DNA from: Halomonas caseinilytica
Lineage (GTDB): Bacteria > Pseudomonadota > Gammaproteobacteria > Pseudomonadales > Halomonadaceae
Direction: 5' to 3'
Length of the DNA: 64,000 nucleotides
Assembly: GCF_001662305.1 (NCBI RefSeq)
Contig: NZ_BDEP01000005.1
Coordinates: 98,382-162,381 of the forward strand
In this document: piece by piece, positions 1 through 8,287 of the stretch
How the letters are laid out: each line of letters begins with the position of its first letter
Numbering within the stretch: position 1 is the stretch's first letter
The notes under the pieces: model-generated
The model's input: only the letters and a program-made list of their open reading frames with translations
Database searches by the model: none
Told to the model about the DNA's origin: nothing
Made by a program: the position numbers and the translations under genes

Positions 1-595
1 CGGTGGTGTGCAGCACATGGGTGGCGGTTTCGATCTCCGCCAGCAGGGCTGGAATGCCGGCGGCGCGAGCGGCGTGCCCGGCTCTGGCGAGTGCGGAATG
101 GACTCGGCCGGTCTTGAGTCGTCGCGTCGCGATGCCCGCTACCACGAGTTCATGGGCGGCTCGCAAGGCCGGTGGCAAGGCGGCGGGATCGATGCCCGAG
201 AGGCGTTCGTCGGCCGCGTCGAGGCGACCGAGCAGCAACAGATGGCGGGCCTCGAGGTGACGAGCATGGGAGGCATTCACGAGATCGCCGTGTGACGCGA
301 GGGTCGCGTGGGCATCCTCGAGCGCCCTGGCGGGCCAGCCGAGGTCACGCGAGACGAGCGCAATCTCGGCCTCGGCGATGATGCATCGCGCACGCGCCAC
401 CGTGTCCTTCGAGCCAAACGCTCGCGCGGCATCGCGCAGCCGTTCCCGGGCCAGCGCGAGATCGCCGAGCCGCGCCATGGCGATGCCCCTCAGGGCGAGG
501 GCTGGCGCATCCTCGCGCAGGGCAATCCGGTTCAGTGCGCCGAGCGGGTCGCCCTGCGCGAGCGCGCGCCCCGCAGCCGCGATCAGGGCATCCAT
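1..595 (-). CDS. Probable regulator-type protein with helical-repeat N-terminus, partial (runs off the left edge)
   Basis: An open frame starts at an ATG whose complement is 593-595 and stays open for about 198 codons to the window edge. The translation begins MDALIAAAGRALAQGDPLGA and is rich in Ala, Leu and Arg, with helix-pair spacing reminiscent of TPR-like repeats (for example LALRGIAMARLGDLALARER). I associate this type of N-terminus with helix-turn-helix regulators encoded next to small stress genes, but the DNA-binding part would lie outside the window, so the function is not established. It is transcribed away from the DUF899 gene; the 128-bp gap between them is locally AT-rich and could hold divergent promoters. 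Plus-strand frames here look like shadows with unnatural composition. Confidence 0.55.
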   Translation of the reverse strand, partial: MDALIAAAGRALAQGDPLGALNRIALREDAPALALRGIAMARLGDLALARERLRDAARAFGSKDTVARARCIIAEAEIALVSRDLGWPARALEDAHATLASHGDLVNASHARHLEARHLLLLGRLDAADERLSGIDPAALPPALRAAHELVVAGIATRRLKTGRVHSALARAGHAARAAGIPALLAEIETATHVLHTT

Positions 596-723
596 GGAAA
601 TGTCGCCATCATTGTTACTCCCGGACGCGCCGTGCATGTACTAACTATATCTCATGGGTCGGTATCGACAGGCCCGAGAGATGACACGAGCGATCATGCA
701 CGATTCGAAAGGAGAATGCCGAG

Positions 724-1506
724 ATGACGGGACATCGAACCGGGACACGCGAAGAATGGCTGAGGGAGCGTCTCGAACTGCTCCAGGCGGAGAAAGCGCT
801 GACCCGGCGCAGTGATGAATTGGCGCAGTGGCGGCAGTCGCTGCCATGGGTACGGATCGACAAGTCGTATCGATTCGATACCGAGAAAGGAGAGGCCTCG
901 CTCAAGGATCTCTTCCAGGGGCGCTCGCAGCTGATCGTCTATCATTTCATGTTCGGGCCGGACTACAAGGCGGGTTGCCCGTCCTGTTCGATGATCGCGG
1001 ATGGTTTCAACGGCTTCACGACCCATCTGGCCCATCATGACGTCACCCTGATGGCAGTATCACGAGCACCACTGGCGGTCCTGCAAGCCTACAAGCAGCG
1101 CATGGGCTGGTCCTTTCCCTGGGCGTCGTCGCCCGATGGCGACTTCAACTTCGATTTCAATGTCTGGTTCACCGAGCAGCAACAGCGTGACGGCGACATC
1201 GAGTACAACTATCAGCGCGAGCCTGCCTTCGCATGGCGGGAGGGGAAAGAAGGCGGTGGCGAGGCACCGGAAGCGCAGTTCGCGGCCATGTGCGGCACCG
1301 ATTCACCCACCTACCAGCGCGACCGGCCGGGAATGAGCACCTTCGTCCTGGAGGATGGCGTCGTCTACCATTGCTATTCCGCGTATTCGCGTGGACTGGA
1401 TGGCTTGTGGGGCGCCTATCAATGGCTCGATCGAGCTCCCAAGGGACGCAACGAGTCGGGAGGGATCTGGTGGCGCCGTCACGACGAGTACGGTGACCAT
1501 GCATGA
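724..1506 (+). CDS. DUF899 family thioredoxin-like protein
   Basis: The 260-residue product matches the DUF899 family, which has a thioredoxin-like fold and an unknown reaction. Seen directly: an N-terminal helix (EEWLRERLELLQAEKALTRR), the family segment SQLIVYHFMFGPDYKAGCPSC with a CPSC dithiol at about residues 85-88, then the conserved patches SRAPLAVLQAYKQRMGW and FPWASSPDGDFNFDF. The ATG at 724 follows AAAGGAG (708-714). The length is normal for the family. The CxxC suggests redox chemistry, but no substrate can be assigned. The gene is divergent from the regulator-like partial gene at the left edge, which may control it. The downstream gene arfB is convergent, with only 33 bp between the stop codons. 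Confidence 0.9.
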   Translation: MTGHRTGTREEWLRERLELLQAEKALTRRSDELAQWRQSLPWVRIDKSYRFDTEKGEASLKDLFQGRSQLIVYHFMFGPDYKAGCPSCSMIADGFNGFTTHLAHHDVTLMAVSRAPLAVLQAYKQRMGWSFPWASSPDGDFNFDFNVWFTEQQQRDGDIEYNYQREPAFAWREGKEGGGEAPEAQFAAMCGTDSPTYQRDRPGMSTFVLEDGVVYHCYSAYSRGLDGLWGAYQWLDRAPKGRNESGGIWWRRHDEYGDHA

Positions 1507-1539
1507 CGGCACCCTGCGGATCCGGATGGACATGTCCGG

Positions 1540-1953
1540 TCAGGGCTTGACCTTGCCGCGCAGGGCCTTGGTCTTGCCCTTCTGCACCTTCTTGTCGACC
1601 CGGCGGCGCTGGGAGCCCCGGGTCGGCCGGGTCGCCTTGCGGGTCTTGCGCGGCCGCACGGCGCCCTGGATCAGTTCGCGAAGCCGTTCCAGGGCGTCTT
1701 CCTTGTTCAGCTCCAGGGTGCGATGGTTCTGCGCCTTGATGATGATGACCCCTTCCTTGCTGATGCGTTGATCCGACAGCGCCATCAGGCGTTCCTTGTA
1801 GAAGGGCGGCAGGCTCGAACCGGGGATGTCGAAGCGCAGGTGCACCGCCGAGGCGACCTTGTTGACGTTCTGTCCCCCCGCGCCCTGGGCGCGAATCTGG
1901 GTGATCTCGATTTCCCGGTCGTTCAGTTCCACGGTGTTGGAAATACGCAGCAT
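1540..1953 (-). CDS. arfB: Alternative ribosome-rescue factor ArfB (YaeJ-type peptidyl-tRNA hydrolase)
   Basis: The 137-residue protein has the class I release-factor catalytic core without codon-recognition domains. The GGQ loop (RAQGAGGQNVNKV) is at residues 26-28, followed by the RF-1 fold and a strongly basic C-terminal tail (RRRVDKKVQKGKTKALRGK) that in this family enters the empty mRNA channel of a stalled ribosome. ArfB hydrolyses peptidyl-tRNA on non-stop complexes. The start chosen is the ATG complementary to 1951-1953, preceded by GGGGAG; the frame is open 28 codons further upstream, but that extension is not family-like and has no ribosome site. Upstream on the same strand lies the DUF3820 gene, with 19 bp between, so the two are probably cotranscribed. 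Confidence 0.95.
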   Translation of the reverse strand: MLRISNTVELNDREIEITQIRAQGAGGQNVNKVASAVHLRFDIPGSSLPPFYKERLMALSDQRISKEGVIIIKAQNHRTLELNKEDALERLRELIQGAVRPRKTRKATRPTRGSQRRRVDKKVQKGKTKALRGKVKP

Positions 1954-1972
1954 AGGCTCCCCGGGTCCGGGG

Positions 1973-2194
1973 TCATGCCTGCGACGCGTGTCGCAGTGGG
2001 TCAAGCAATCCGCCCAGACCGTTATGGTCGATTTCATGCATCAGGTGCAGCAGCCGGCCGATCTCGCCGCCTGGAAAGCCCTCTCGGGCGAACCAGTTGA
2101 GGTAGGGGCCAGGCAGGTCGGCGATCAGGGTCCCTTCGTACTTGCCGAAGGGCATCCGCAGGGTCACCAGTCGTTCCAGGTCCTCGGGGTTCAC
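1973..2194 (-). CDS. DUF3820 family small protein
   Basis: This 73-residue protein carries the DUF3820 signature: LRMPFGKYEGTLIADLPGPY near residues 12-31, followed by LNWFAREGFPGGEIGRLLHL. Members are small, single-domain and widespread in gammaproteobacteria, and some are annotated as putative quorum-sensing-regulated virulence factors, but no activity has been firmly assigned. The gene lies 19 bp upstream of arfB in the same direction and likely shares its transcript. No membrane segment or signal peptide is visible. Length and motif are typical for the family. Confidence 0.85.
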   Translation of the reverse strand: MNPEDLERLVTLRMPFGKYEGTLIADLPGPYLNWFAREGFPGGEIGRLLHLMHEIDHNGLGGLLDPLRHASQA

Positions 2195-2245
2195 GGGCGT
2201 GCTCCTGTCATGACAAGGGCGGTATCTTACGGCAATGGCCGGTAT

Positions 2246-3142
2246 TCAGGGAAATGCCGGGGTGGTATCCGCGGCGATGGCCTTGCCCAGCCAGTCCTCG
2301 AAGGCGTGCATAGCCGGTGTGACGGGGCGGGACTTCAAGCGCGTCAGCCAGTAGCTGCCCATGGAAGTGTGCAGGTCGAAGGGCTGGCGGATGGCGCCGC
2401 TGGCCAGTTGTCGAGTGAACATCCGGGGCGGGCAGAGCGCCACTCCGGCCCCCTGCAGGGCGGCGTCCATCATTGCCAGCGAGGAATCGAAGACGATGCC
2501 CTGGGCGAGAGGTGGTGTGGCATGCACGCCGGCGGCTTCGAACCAGCTCGCCCATTCGTGTTCGCGGTAGGAGCGCAGCAGGGGATGCTGTGTCAGGTCG
2601 GCCGGCTCGCGCAGGGTGGCGGCGATGCGCGGAATGCACAGCGGGGAAAGCGGCGCCTCGAACAGCGGTATCGCCTCGGTGCCGTGCCAGCCTCCATCGC
2701 CGAAGCGTACTGCATAATCCAGCCCTTCGGCGGCGATGTCGGCTCGATTGTTGTGGGTCGACAGGCGCATCTCGATGAGTGGATGACGCGCTTGAAAGTC
2801 CGGCAGGCGGGGCAACAGCCAGCCCACGGCGAAGGTTCCCACCGCGCCGACCATCAGGATGTCGCGGACCCGCCCCGTCTCCAGGCGTTCCAGCATCTCG
2901 GCCATGCGATCGAAGGAATCCTGCATGATGGGCAGCAGCGCCTCGCCTTCCGGCGTGATCAGCAGGCCCCTGGGCAGACGCTTGAACAGCGCCACGTCGA
3001 GCCGGTTCTCAAGCAGCTTGACCTGATGGCTGACGGCCGCCTGGGTGACGTTCAGTTCGTTGGCTGCCTGAGTGAAACTGGCATGTCGCGCGGCGGCCTC
3101 GAAGGCACGCAGGGCATTGAGGGGAAGGTGGGGTCTGGCCAT
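2246..3142 (-). CDS. ampR: LysR-family regulator AmpR
   Basis: The 298-residue LysR-type regulator has a winged helix-turn-helix at residues 8-65 (LNALRAFEAAARHASFTQAA, then VTQAAVSHQVKLLE) and a periplasmic-binding-protein-like effector domain. It resembles AmpR specifically, with blocks such as EGEALLPIMQDSFDRMAEML, STHNNRADIAAEGLDYAVRF, HPLLRSYREHEWASW and GSYWLTRLKSRPVTPAMHAF all present. In enterobacteria AmpR senses murein-recycling intermediates and switches a divergent beta-lactamase gene from repression to activation. Here it is divergent from a class A beta-lactamase across a 180-bp gap, the expected arrangement. The exact binding box was not identified by eye. Confidence 0.93.
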   Translation of the reverse strand: MARPHLPLNALRAFEAAARHASFTQAANELNVTQAAVSHQVKLLENRLDVALFKRLPRGLLITPEGEALLPIMQDSFDRMAEMLERLETGRVRDILMVGAVGTFAVGWLLPRLPDFQARHPLIEMRLSTHNNRADIAAEGLDYAVRFGDGGWHGTEAIPLFEAPLSPLCIPRIAATLREPADLTQHPLLRSYREHEWASWFEAAGVHATPPLAQGIVFDSSLAMMDAALQGAGVALCPPRMFTRQLASGAIRQPFDLHTSMGSYWLTRLKSRPVTPAMHAFEDWLGKAIAADTTPAFP

Positions 3143-3322
3143 GACAAGCCCTAACTCAGCTTATGTGTGAGGCAAAATATCATGGTTTGTGGTGCGAATG
3201 GCCGCTATATAGGCTTGATCTTCGATGATGTCGTGAAGGAATCGGATATCTGGCCGAGCAGCGTTTAATCTGGCCTGTTTGCCGCTTGATCGAAGTGTTT
3301 CCTCACATGTAAGGAGAATGTC

Positions 3323-4225
3323 GTGTCGTTATCCCTGACCCGTCGTGGGTTCACTGCCCTGCTTGGTTCCCTGGCCGTGGCGGGAGCCATGCTAACCCCG
3401 ATGATCACCCTGGCCGATGCCGAGAGCGCTGGCCTGGAGGCCGAGCTGGCATCGCTGGAGCAGCGGCTTGATGGTCGTCTTGGCGTCACGGTGACCGATA
3501 CCGGCAGTGGCCGGCATTGGGGCCATCGCGAGGACGAACGTTTCCCCATGGCCAGTACCTTCAAGGTCCTGGCCTGCGCCGCCTTGCTGGATCGCGTGGA
3601 TGCCGGCCAGGAAGAACTGCAGCGCCGCGTGATCTACGAGAAGGATGATCTGGTGACCTATTCGCCGGTCACCCAGGAACATGTCGGGGAACCCGGCATG
3701 ACGCTGGATTCGCTCTGCGAAGCTGCCATGGGCTACAGCGACAACAGCGCAGCCAACATGGTGCTGAAGGCGATCGGTGGCCCCAGTGCGGTGACCGATT
3801 TCGCACGCTCGCTGGGCGATGACATGACGCGCCTCGACCGCTGGGAAACCAAGCTCAACGAGGCCACTCCCGGCGATCCGCGCGACACCACCACGCCGGC
3901 GGCGATGGCGGCCGACCTGCAGGTGCTGTTCCTCGGCGATCGACTCTCGAAAGAGTCCCGAGAGCGACTCACCGACTGGTTCCTCGGCAACCGGACGGGC
4001 GATGCTCGCCTGCGCGCCGGCCTACCCGATGACTGGCGGATCGGCGACCGGACCGGCAGTGGTGAACATGGCTCGACGAACAACGTGGCGGTGGCCTGGC
4101 CGTCGGACGGCGAACCGGTGATCATCAGCGCCTACCTCACCGAGTTCGAAGGCGACATGGACCAGCGCAACGCTGCCATCGCCGAGGTCGGAAAGCTCGT
4201 GACAAGAGCCTTGCAGCAACACTGA
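3323..4225 (+). CDS. Class A beta-lactamase with RTG motif and Tat-type signal peptide
   Basis: The 300-residue enzyme shows all class A landmarks: nucleophile motif STFK at residues 78-81, SDN at 139-141, the omega-loop general base in RWETKLN (Glu175, equivalent to Ambler 166), and the triad RTG at 243-245 where most class A enzymes have KTG. Arg at Ambler 234 is a hallmark of the CARB/RTG carbenicillinase group. Cys85 and Cys132 fall at the Ambler 77/123 disulfide positions. The N-terminus LTRRGFTALLGSLAVAGAML fits a twin-arginine (Tat) export signal. The start is GTG at 3323, six bases after AAGGAG; a nearby ATG at 3318 is out of frame. The divergent ampR suggests inducible expression. 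Substrate range is inferred, not known. Confidence 0.93.
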   Translation: MSLSLTRRGFTALLGSLAVAGAMLTPMITLADAESAGLEAELASLEQRLDGRLGVTVTDTGSGRHWGHREDERFPMASTFKVLACAALLDRVDAGQEELQRRVIYEKDDLVTYSPVTQEHVGEPGMTLDSLCEAAMGYSDNSAANMVLKAIGGPSAVTDFARSLGDDMTRLDRWETKLNEATPGDPRDTTTPAAMAADLQVLFLGDRLSKESRERLTDWFLGNRTGDARLRAGLPDDWRIGDRTGSGEHGSTNNVAVAWPSDGEPVIISAYLTEFEGDMDQRNAAIAEVGKLVTRALQQH

Positions 4226-4318
4226 ACGGCTGTGGTTGCTGCACTCGCGTCGGGCCGGCCTTGAATCTCTCGGGGCCGGCCCACATGCAAGGGAGACACA
4301 CCCACGCGAGGAGGCGGC

Positions 4319-4951
4319 ATGACGACACTGGTGATCGGCGCCAACGGACAGATCGGGCGCCAGTTCTGCGAGCTGGCCAAAGCGGCGGGCGAGCCCATCA
4401 AGGCGATGGTGAGAAGCGAAGAACAGCGCGCCTGGTTCGAGGAGCGTGGCATCGACACCGTGGTGGCCGATCTGGAAGGCGAGCTGCGCCATGCCTTCGA
4501 AGGCTGCGACCAGGTGCTCTTCACGGCAGGGTCCGGGCCGCATACGGGGCCTGACAAGACGTTGATGATCGATCTTCATGGCGCGATTCGAGCCGCCGAC
4601 CTGGTGAGTGAGCTGGGACTGTCGCGCTATCTGATGGTCAGCGCCATGCGTGCCGAGGATCCGTTGACTGCCCCCGAGAAGTTGCGTCCCTACACGGCGG
4701 CCAAGTTTGCCGCCGATGCGCACCTTCGCCATGCTCGCGTGCCGCATGTCATCCTCAAGCCCGGCCGGCTGACCGATGAGGCCGCCACCCGCAAGGTCGC
4801 CACCTCGCTCGAGGAAACCGGTGGTGAGAATACCGTCTCCCGGGCCAATGTGGCGCACGCGCTGTTGCATCTGGTCCAGGCGCGCACGCTGGCTGACCGT
4901 GAATTCGACCTGCTCGACGGCGAGCGCGAGATCGCCGAGGCGCTGTCATGA
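4319..4951 (+). CDS. NAD(P)H-binding SDR-type protein (atypical short-chain dehydrogenase)
   Basis: The 210-residue Rossmann protein has the nucleotide-binding glycine motif VIGANGQIGR at residues 5-14, then VVADLEGELRHAFEGCDQVL and the SRYLMVSAMRAEDP block typical of atypical SDRs of the YwnB/NmrA-like type. These proteins often act as NADP sensors or reductases; no substrate can be named. The ATG at 4319 follows GAGGAGGC. The stop overlaps the next start by four bases (ATGA at 4948-4951), so the two genes are translationally coupled. A long GC-rich inverted repeat (GGGCCGGCC at 4252-4260 and its partner at 4274-4282) lies upstream and may end the beta-lactamase transcript, but has no T-run. 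Confidence 0.85.
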   Translation: MTTLVIGANGQIGRQFCELAKAAGEPIKAMVRSEEQRAWFEERGIDTVVADLEGELRHAFEGCDQVLFTAGSGPHTGPDKTLMIDLHGAIRAADLVSELGLSRYLMVSAMRAEDPLTAPEKLRPYTAAKFAADAHLRHARVPHVILKPGRLTDEAATRKVATSLEETGGENTVSRANVAHALLHLVQARTLADREFDLLDGEREIAEALS

Positions 4952-5313
4952 GCGACGGGGGCGCCTCCGGGAGTGGCGAGCAGGCCCTTGCCGATCAGGC
5001 GCGGCGGGTGCTGGAAACGGTGCCCGACACGGCCTTGCCGATGACCTATCGCCAGCTGGCCGAGGCGCTCGGGTTGACACCACCGCGCACCATCCAGCGC
5101 GTGACGACGGCCTTGGAAGCGCTGATGCGCGAGGACGCTCAGCAGGGGCGTCCCATGATTGCCGCTCTGGTCGTCAGTCAGCGAGGCGAGGGGCTGCCGG
5201 CGACGGGCTTCTTCGAGCTGGCCGCCGAGCTGGGGCGACTTCCGGCCGATCCCGCGAGGCAACTCGATGCCTACCGCGAGGAATGTCGCCGTGCCCTGGC
5301 GACGCGTGGCTGA
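4948..5313 (+). CDS. Conserved hypothetical protein with helix-turn-helix-like N-terminal half
   Basis: The 121-residue protein is of unknown function. Residues 26-60 (TALPMTYRQLAEALGL, then TIQRVTTALEALMRED) look like a DNA-binding-type helix-turn-helix and resemble N-terminal helical parts of small MGMT-like or winged-helix proteins. The second half contains RPMIAALVVSQRGEGLPATG followed by FFELAAELGR, a pattern I recognise from uncharacterised proteobacterial proteins. It overlaps the upstream NAD(P)-binding gene by ATGA, so the two are coexpressed. The downstream gene is convergent, 10 bp away. No signal peptide or membrane segment is visible. Confidence 0.7.
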   Translation: MSDGGASGSGEQALADQARRVLETVPDTALPMTYRQLAEALGLTPPRTIQRVTTALEALMREDAQQGRPMIAALVVSQRGEGLPATGFFELAAELGRLPADPARQLDAYREECRRALATRG

Positions 5314-5323
5314 GGAGATTCCC

Positions 5324-6106
5324 TCAGCCGGACCCGACGATCAGCCCGAGCACGCTGACCAGGATCAGCACCGCACCGAGCACACGGAAGAAAACGCCGC
5401 TGCCGGCGGACAGCATGTAGCGGTGGGCGCGTTCGCCGAGCAGATGGCCGACCAGCGCACAGGGCAGCAGCCAGAGCTGGTGGATCAGTTGCAGGTCCAC
5501 GCCGGCGATGAGGAACGAGACCATCTTGATCGCCACCAGGATGAACCACAGCACGAACAGGGTATCGCGCAGCTGGTGCTTCGCCACATGGCTGGCGAAC
5601 ACCGAGACGATCAAGGGCGCGCCGATCAGCGAGGTGCCGCTGACATAGCCGCCCAGTCCCAGCAAGGTGCAATCGACCACCTTGCCCTGGCTGCGAAACG
5701 GCTTGTTCAGCAGGTAGCTCGTGCCGTAGACGAGCACGATCGCGAAGATGATGATCGACATGATGTGGCCCGGCAGGGTCAGGAGACCCACCACGCCGAT
5801 CAGCTTCGGCACGATCATGATCTTCAGTGCCCGGAATAGGTAAGCCCAATCGATGTTGCCGCCATCGTTCCCTTGTCCGGCCTCGGAGTTGCTAGCCTGG
5901 CGATGGCCGCGCCAAGCGATCCAGCTCGAGAAGATCAACAGATGGATGGCGACGATCGGCAGGAAGACCAGCGGCTCATCGAGGACCAGCAGCAGAAAGG
6001 GCAAGGCCAGCACCGCGCCACCGAAGCCCAGACTCGTCCTGACGAAGCCGCTCCAGGCGAAGATCAAGCCGATGAGCGCATACTGGTACCACGCGAGATC
6101 TGCCAT
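5324..6106 (-). CDS. TauE/SafE-family membrane permease
   Basis: The 260-residue integral membrane protein has about seven to eight hydrophobic helices, including FLLLVLDEPLVFLPIVAIHL and IVPKLIGVVGLLTLPGHIMS. The family signature region GYVSGTSLIGAPLIVSVFAS is present. TauE/SafE proteins are proposed exporters or permeases for sulfite, sulfoacetate and other small anions; the substrate here is unknown. The gene begins 3 bp after the stop of the YbaK gene upstream on the same strand, so the two probably form one transcript. Downstream it is convergent with the hypothetical gene ending at 5313. Confidence 0.85.
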   Translation of the reverse strand: MADLAWYQYALIGLIFAWSGFVRTSLGFGGAVLALPFLLLVLDEPLVFLPIVAIHLLIFSSWIAWRGHRQASNSEAGQGNDGGNIDWAYLFRALKIMIVPKLIGVVGLLTLPGHIMSIIIFAIVLVYGTSYLLNKPFRSQGKVVDCTLLGLGGYVSGTSLIGAPLIVSVFASHVAKHQLRDTLFVLWFILVAIKMVSFLIAGVDLQLIHQLWLLPCALVGHLLGERAHRYMLSAGSGVFFRVLGAVLILVSVLGLIVGSG

Positions 6107-6109
6107 GGT

Positions 6110-6583
6110 TCAGGCGATTTCCGGTGTCTTGCAGACATCCACCCACTCGGCGCCGACGAGTTCGGCGAGCCGGGCCGGCGCGAGGCGGACGGCGCTGTTC
6201 ACCTCGCCGGCGGCGGGCAGCACCTCGTCGTAGGCCTTGAGCGAGGCATCGCAGTAGACCGGCAGCGGCGTGGCCAGGCCGAACGGGCAGACGCCGCCCA
6301 CGGGATGGCCGGTCAGTGCCAGCACGGTCTCGGCATCGAGCATCTTGGCCTTGCCGGCGAAGGCATCGCGCATCTTGCGATTGTCGAAGCGCGCGTCGCC
6401 ACTGGCCACCACCAGTACCTGTCTATCGCCGATCCGGAAGGCCAGGGTCTTGGCGATCTGGCCGGGCGCCACCCCATGCGCCTCGGCGGCCAGTTGGACG
6501 GTGGCCGTACTGGTCTCGAGTTCGAGTATCTCGATGTCGGGGGCGTTTTCGGCGAGAAAGGCGCGCACACTGGCGAGGCTCAT
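6110..6583 (-). CDS. YbaK/EbsC-family aminoacyl-tRNA deacylase
   Basis: The 157-residue protein of the YbaK/ProX/EbsC fold hydrolyses mischarged aminoacyl-tRNAs (Cys-tRNA-Pro or Ala-tRNA-Pro in studied members). Seen: GVAPGQIAKTLAFRIGDRQV with the conserved lysine of the active-site strand, then VASGDARFDNRKMRDAFAGK and TGHPVGGVCPFGLATPLPVY, the family's GxxxGGVCPFG block. The start chosen is the ATG complementary to 6581-6583, preceded by GGGAGTC; a frame open ten codons further upstream lacks a good ribosome site. The TauE/SafE gene follows 3 bp downstream. Confidence 0.9.
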   Translation of the reverse strand: MSLASVRAFLAENAPDIEILELETSTATVQLAAEAHGVAPGQIAKTLAFRIGDRQVLVVASGDARFDNRKMRDAFAGKAKMLDAETVLALTGHPVGGVCPFGLATPLPVYCDASLKAYDEVLPAAGEVNSAVRLAPARLAELVGAEWVDVCKTPEIA

Positions 6584-6654
6584 GATCGACTCCCTGATGC
6601 ATTGATGAGCCATGATGATAGCGAATCGGGTCAGGCTGTGAAGGCGTGTCGACG

Positions 6655-7425
6655 CTATTCCCGCAGGCGCTGCGCCACGTCCTCGAGGAAGGTCTGGATG
6701 CGGGCCGCATTGGTGCCGAGGTCGCTGCGACCGATTCGAGAGGCCGAGCGCATGTCGACCTGAACGCCGCTCGGCGTCTCCGTCAGCCGGACCACGATAT
6801 CGTCCTCGAAGCCGAACCAGCGTGTGGTAGCGGTGGCTTCGAGCCGGTGGGACGTGACCTCGGCGACGTGCCAGTCACGGGCATCGACCGTGGCTTCCAC
6901 GGCGGCCATGACGCGCGCCAGGGGCTTATCCAGGGTGAGCGGCGCGAGGCGCGGATAGGCAATGCGCTGCTGCCGGGCGAAGGGCTTGCCGGGATAGGCG
7001 ACTGCGTTGGGTGCCGCCTGGCGCTCGTCAGCCAGGGCCTCGAAGGCGGGCGGGTCGGTCATGTCGGTGGTGATGTCGTGGATCGGCGGCGCGGTGCGGG
7101 CCATGTGCATCATCTGTGCTGGCAGCGCGATGGTTGCGGCCACGGCCAGGATCACCACCATGCCGACCAGTGCCGGCCGCCAGCGCCGGCATAGTCCGGC
7201 CACCATGAAGGTCAGTAGGCCGAGCACGCCCGCCCCCAGGGCCAAGTGTGAACCCTGGCGAAGCAATGTGAACGAGGACCCCAGCGACAGCCACTCCAGG
7301 CGGTAGGCCGGACCCGCGGCGCCCATCAGTGCCACCGATATCACCAGCAGGAGGACACCCAGCCAACCCAGCACGACGGGCCAGCGACCGCCGCGAGGGC
7401 GTGGCTTGAAGGACAGGGACGACAT
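6655..7425 (-). CDS. DUF1499 family membrane protein
   Basis: This 256-residue protein has three N-terminal hydrophobic segments (near residues 16-36, 58-80 and 85-103) followed by a soluble DUF1499 domain. The family pattern is visible: TDMTDPPAFEAL, then YPRLAPLTLDKPLARVMAAV, ATATTRWFGFEDDIVVRLTE and VDMRSASRIGRSDLGTNAAR. The function of DUF1499 is unknown; members are often membrane-anchored. It is a separate unit, about 70 bp from the YbaK start and 148 bp from kdpE. Confidence 0.85.
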   Translation of the reverse strand: MSSLSFKPRPRGGRWPVVLGWLGVLLLVISVALMGAAGPAYRLEWLSLGSSFTLLRQGSHLALGAGVLGLLTFMVAGLCRRWRPALVGMVVILAVAATIALPAQMMHMARTAPPIHDITTDMTDPPAFEALADERQAAPNAVAYPGKPFARQQRIAYPRLAPLTLDKPLARVMAAVEATVDARDWHVAEVTSHRLEATATTRWFGFEDDIVVRLTETPSGVQVDMRSASRIGRSDLGTNAARIQTFLEDVAQRLRE

Positions 7426-7573
7426 ATCACGCGTTCTCCCGATGCGGATGACAAACCACCATCATAGGCCTCCGACCCCGGCTTTGCCGACCGGGTGCCG
7501 AAAAAATCCTCGCCAGGAGACGGAAAAGCCGCTCGAAGCGGTGGCTCGGACGTACCGACATCAAGGCGACCGG

Positions 7574-8287
7574 TTATGCCTCGGGATCTCGAGGGGCCAG
7601 CAAGCGATAGCCGATGCCCGCTTCGGTCTGCAACAGGTGTGGCGACTGTGGATCGTCGCCCAGCTTGTGGCGTAGCTTGCTGATCACGATGCGCAGGTAG
7701 TGGCTATCGTGGGCGTGATCGGCGCCCCATATATCGCGCAGCAACTGGGTTTGTGTCACCACGCGCCCGACCTGCCGGACCAGCAGGGCGAGCACGGCGT
7801 ATTCCTTGGGCGTGAGATGCACAGGGTCGCCATGCAGACTGACGCGATGGGCTGACAGGTCGATGGTCAGCCCTGCGTGTCGATAGCATTCGACGTCGCC
7901 CGTGGTGTCCGGCCGTCGCCGGTGGCGCAGCAGCGCGCGTACGCGAGCGAGGAGTTCCTGGATACCGAACGGCTTGGTGACGTAATCATTGGCACCATTG
8001 TCGAGTGCGCGGACCTTTTCGCTTTCCTGACCACGCACGGAGACGATGATGACCGGGATGTCGCTCTGCGCCCGCAGCGCATCCAGCACGGCTTGCCCGT
8101 CCATGTCGGGCAGTCCCAGGTCGAGCAGAACGAGGTCGGGGGCTTCCTCGCGGGCCCGAGCGAGGCCCTGGGTTCCCGTTTCGGCCTCGATCACGCTGAA
8201 GCCCTGGGAGACCAGGCTGATGCGCAGGAAGCGTCGGATCTGTGGTTCGTCGTCGATGACGAGCACTCGGTCGCGTTCAGTCGGCAT
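7574..8287 (-). CDS. kdpE: KdpE-type two-component response regulator
   Basis: The 237-residue OmpR/KdpE-class regulator has a receiver domain with acidic pocket Asp12-Asp13 (VIDDEP), phosphoacceptor Asp56 (LVLLDLGLPDMDG) and the conserved lysine in NDYVTKPFGIQE. The winged-helix DNA-binding domain follows (VHLTPKEYAVLALLV, then QLLRDIWG and YLRIVISKLRHKLGDD). KdpE normally activates kdpFABC during potassium limitation or osmotic stress. Here it follows the KdpD-like kinase with an 11-base overlap, in a run led by trkH, and no kdp ATPase is visible. A small hairpin followed by CTTTT lies just beyond the stop (7524-7548, read on the minus strand) and might terminate the transcript. Confidence 0.93.
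   Translation of the reverse strand: MPTERDRVLVIDDEPQIRRFLRISLVSQGFSVIEAETGTQGLARAREEAPDLVLLDLGLPDMDGQAVLDALRAQSDIPVIIVSVRGQESEKVRALDNGANDYVTKPFGIQELLARVRALLRHRRRPDTTGDVECYRHAGLTIDLSAHRVSLHGDPVHLTPKEYAVLALLVRQVGRVVTQTQLLRDIWGADHAHDSHYLRIVISKLRHKLGDDPQSPHLLQTEAGIGYRLLAPRDPEA

Noticed and set aside
1826..3154. A 442-codon plus-strand frame
   Set aside because: It lies opposite arfB, DUF3820 and ampR, all with clear family motifs; its translation is low-complexity and Gly/Gln/Arg-rich, typical of a shadow frame in GC-rich DNA.
4252..4282. GC-rich inverted repeat after the beta-lactamase gene as a terminator
   Set aside because: The arms are good, but there is no T-run and GGCC-rich palindromes arise easily in this composition, so it is not listed as a separate feature.
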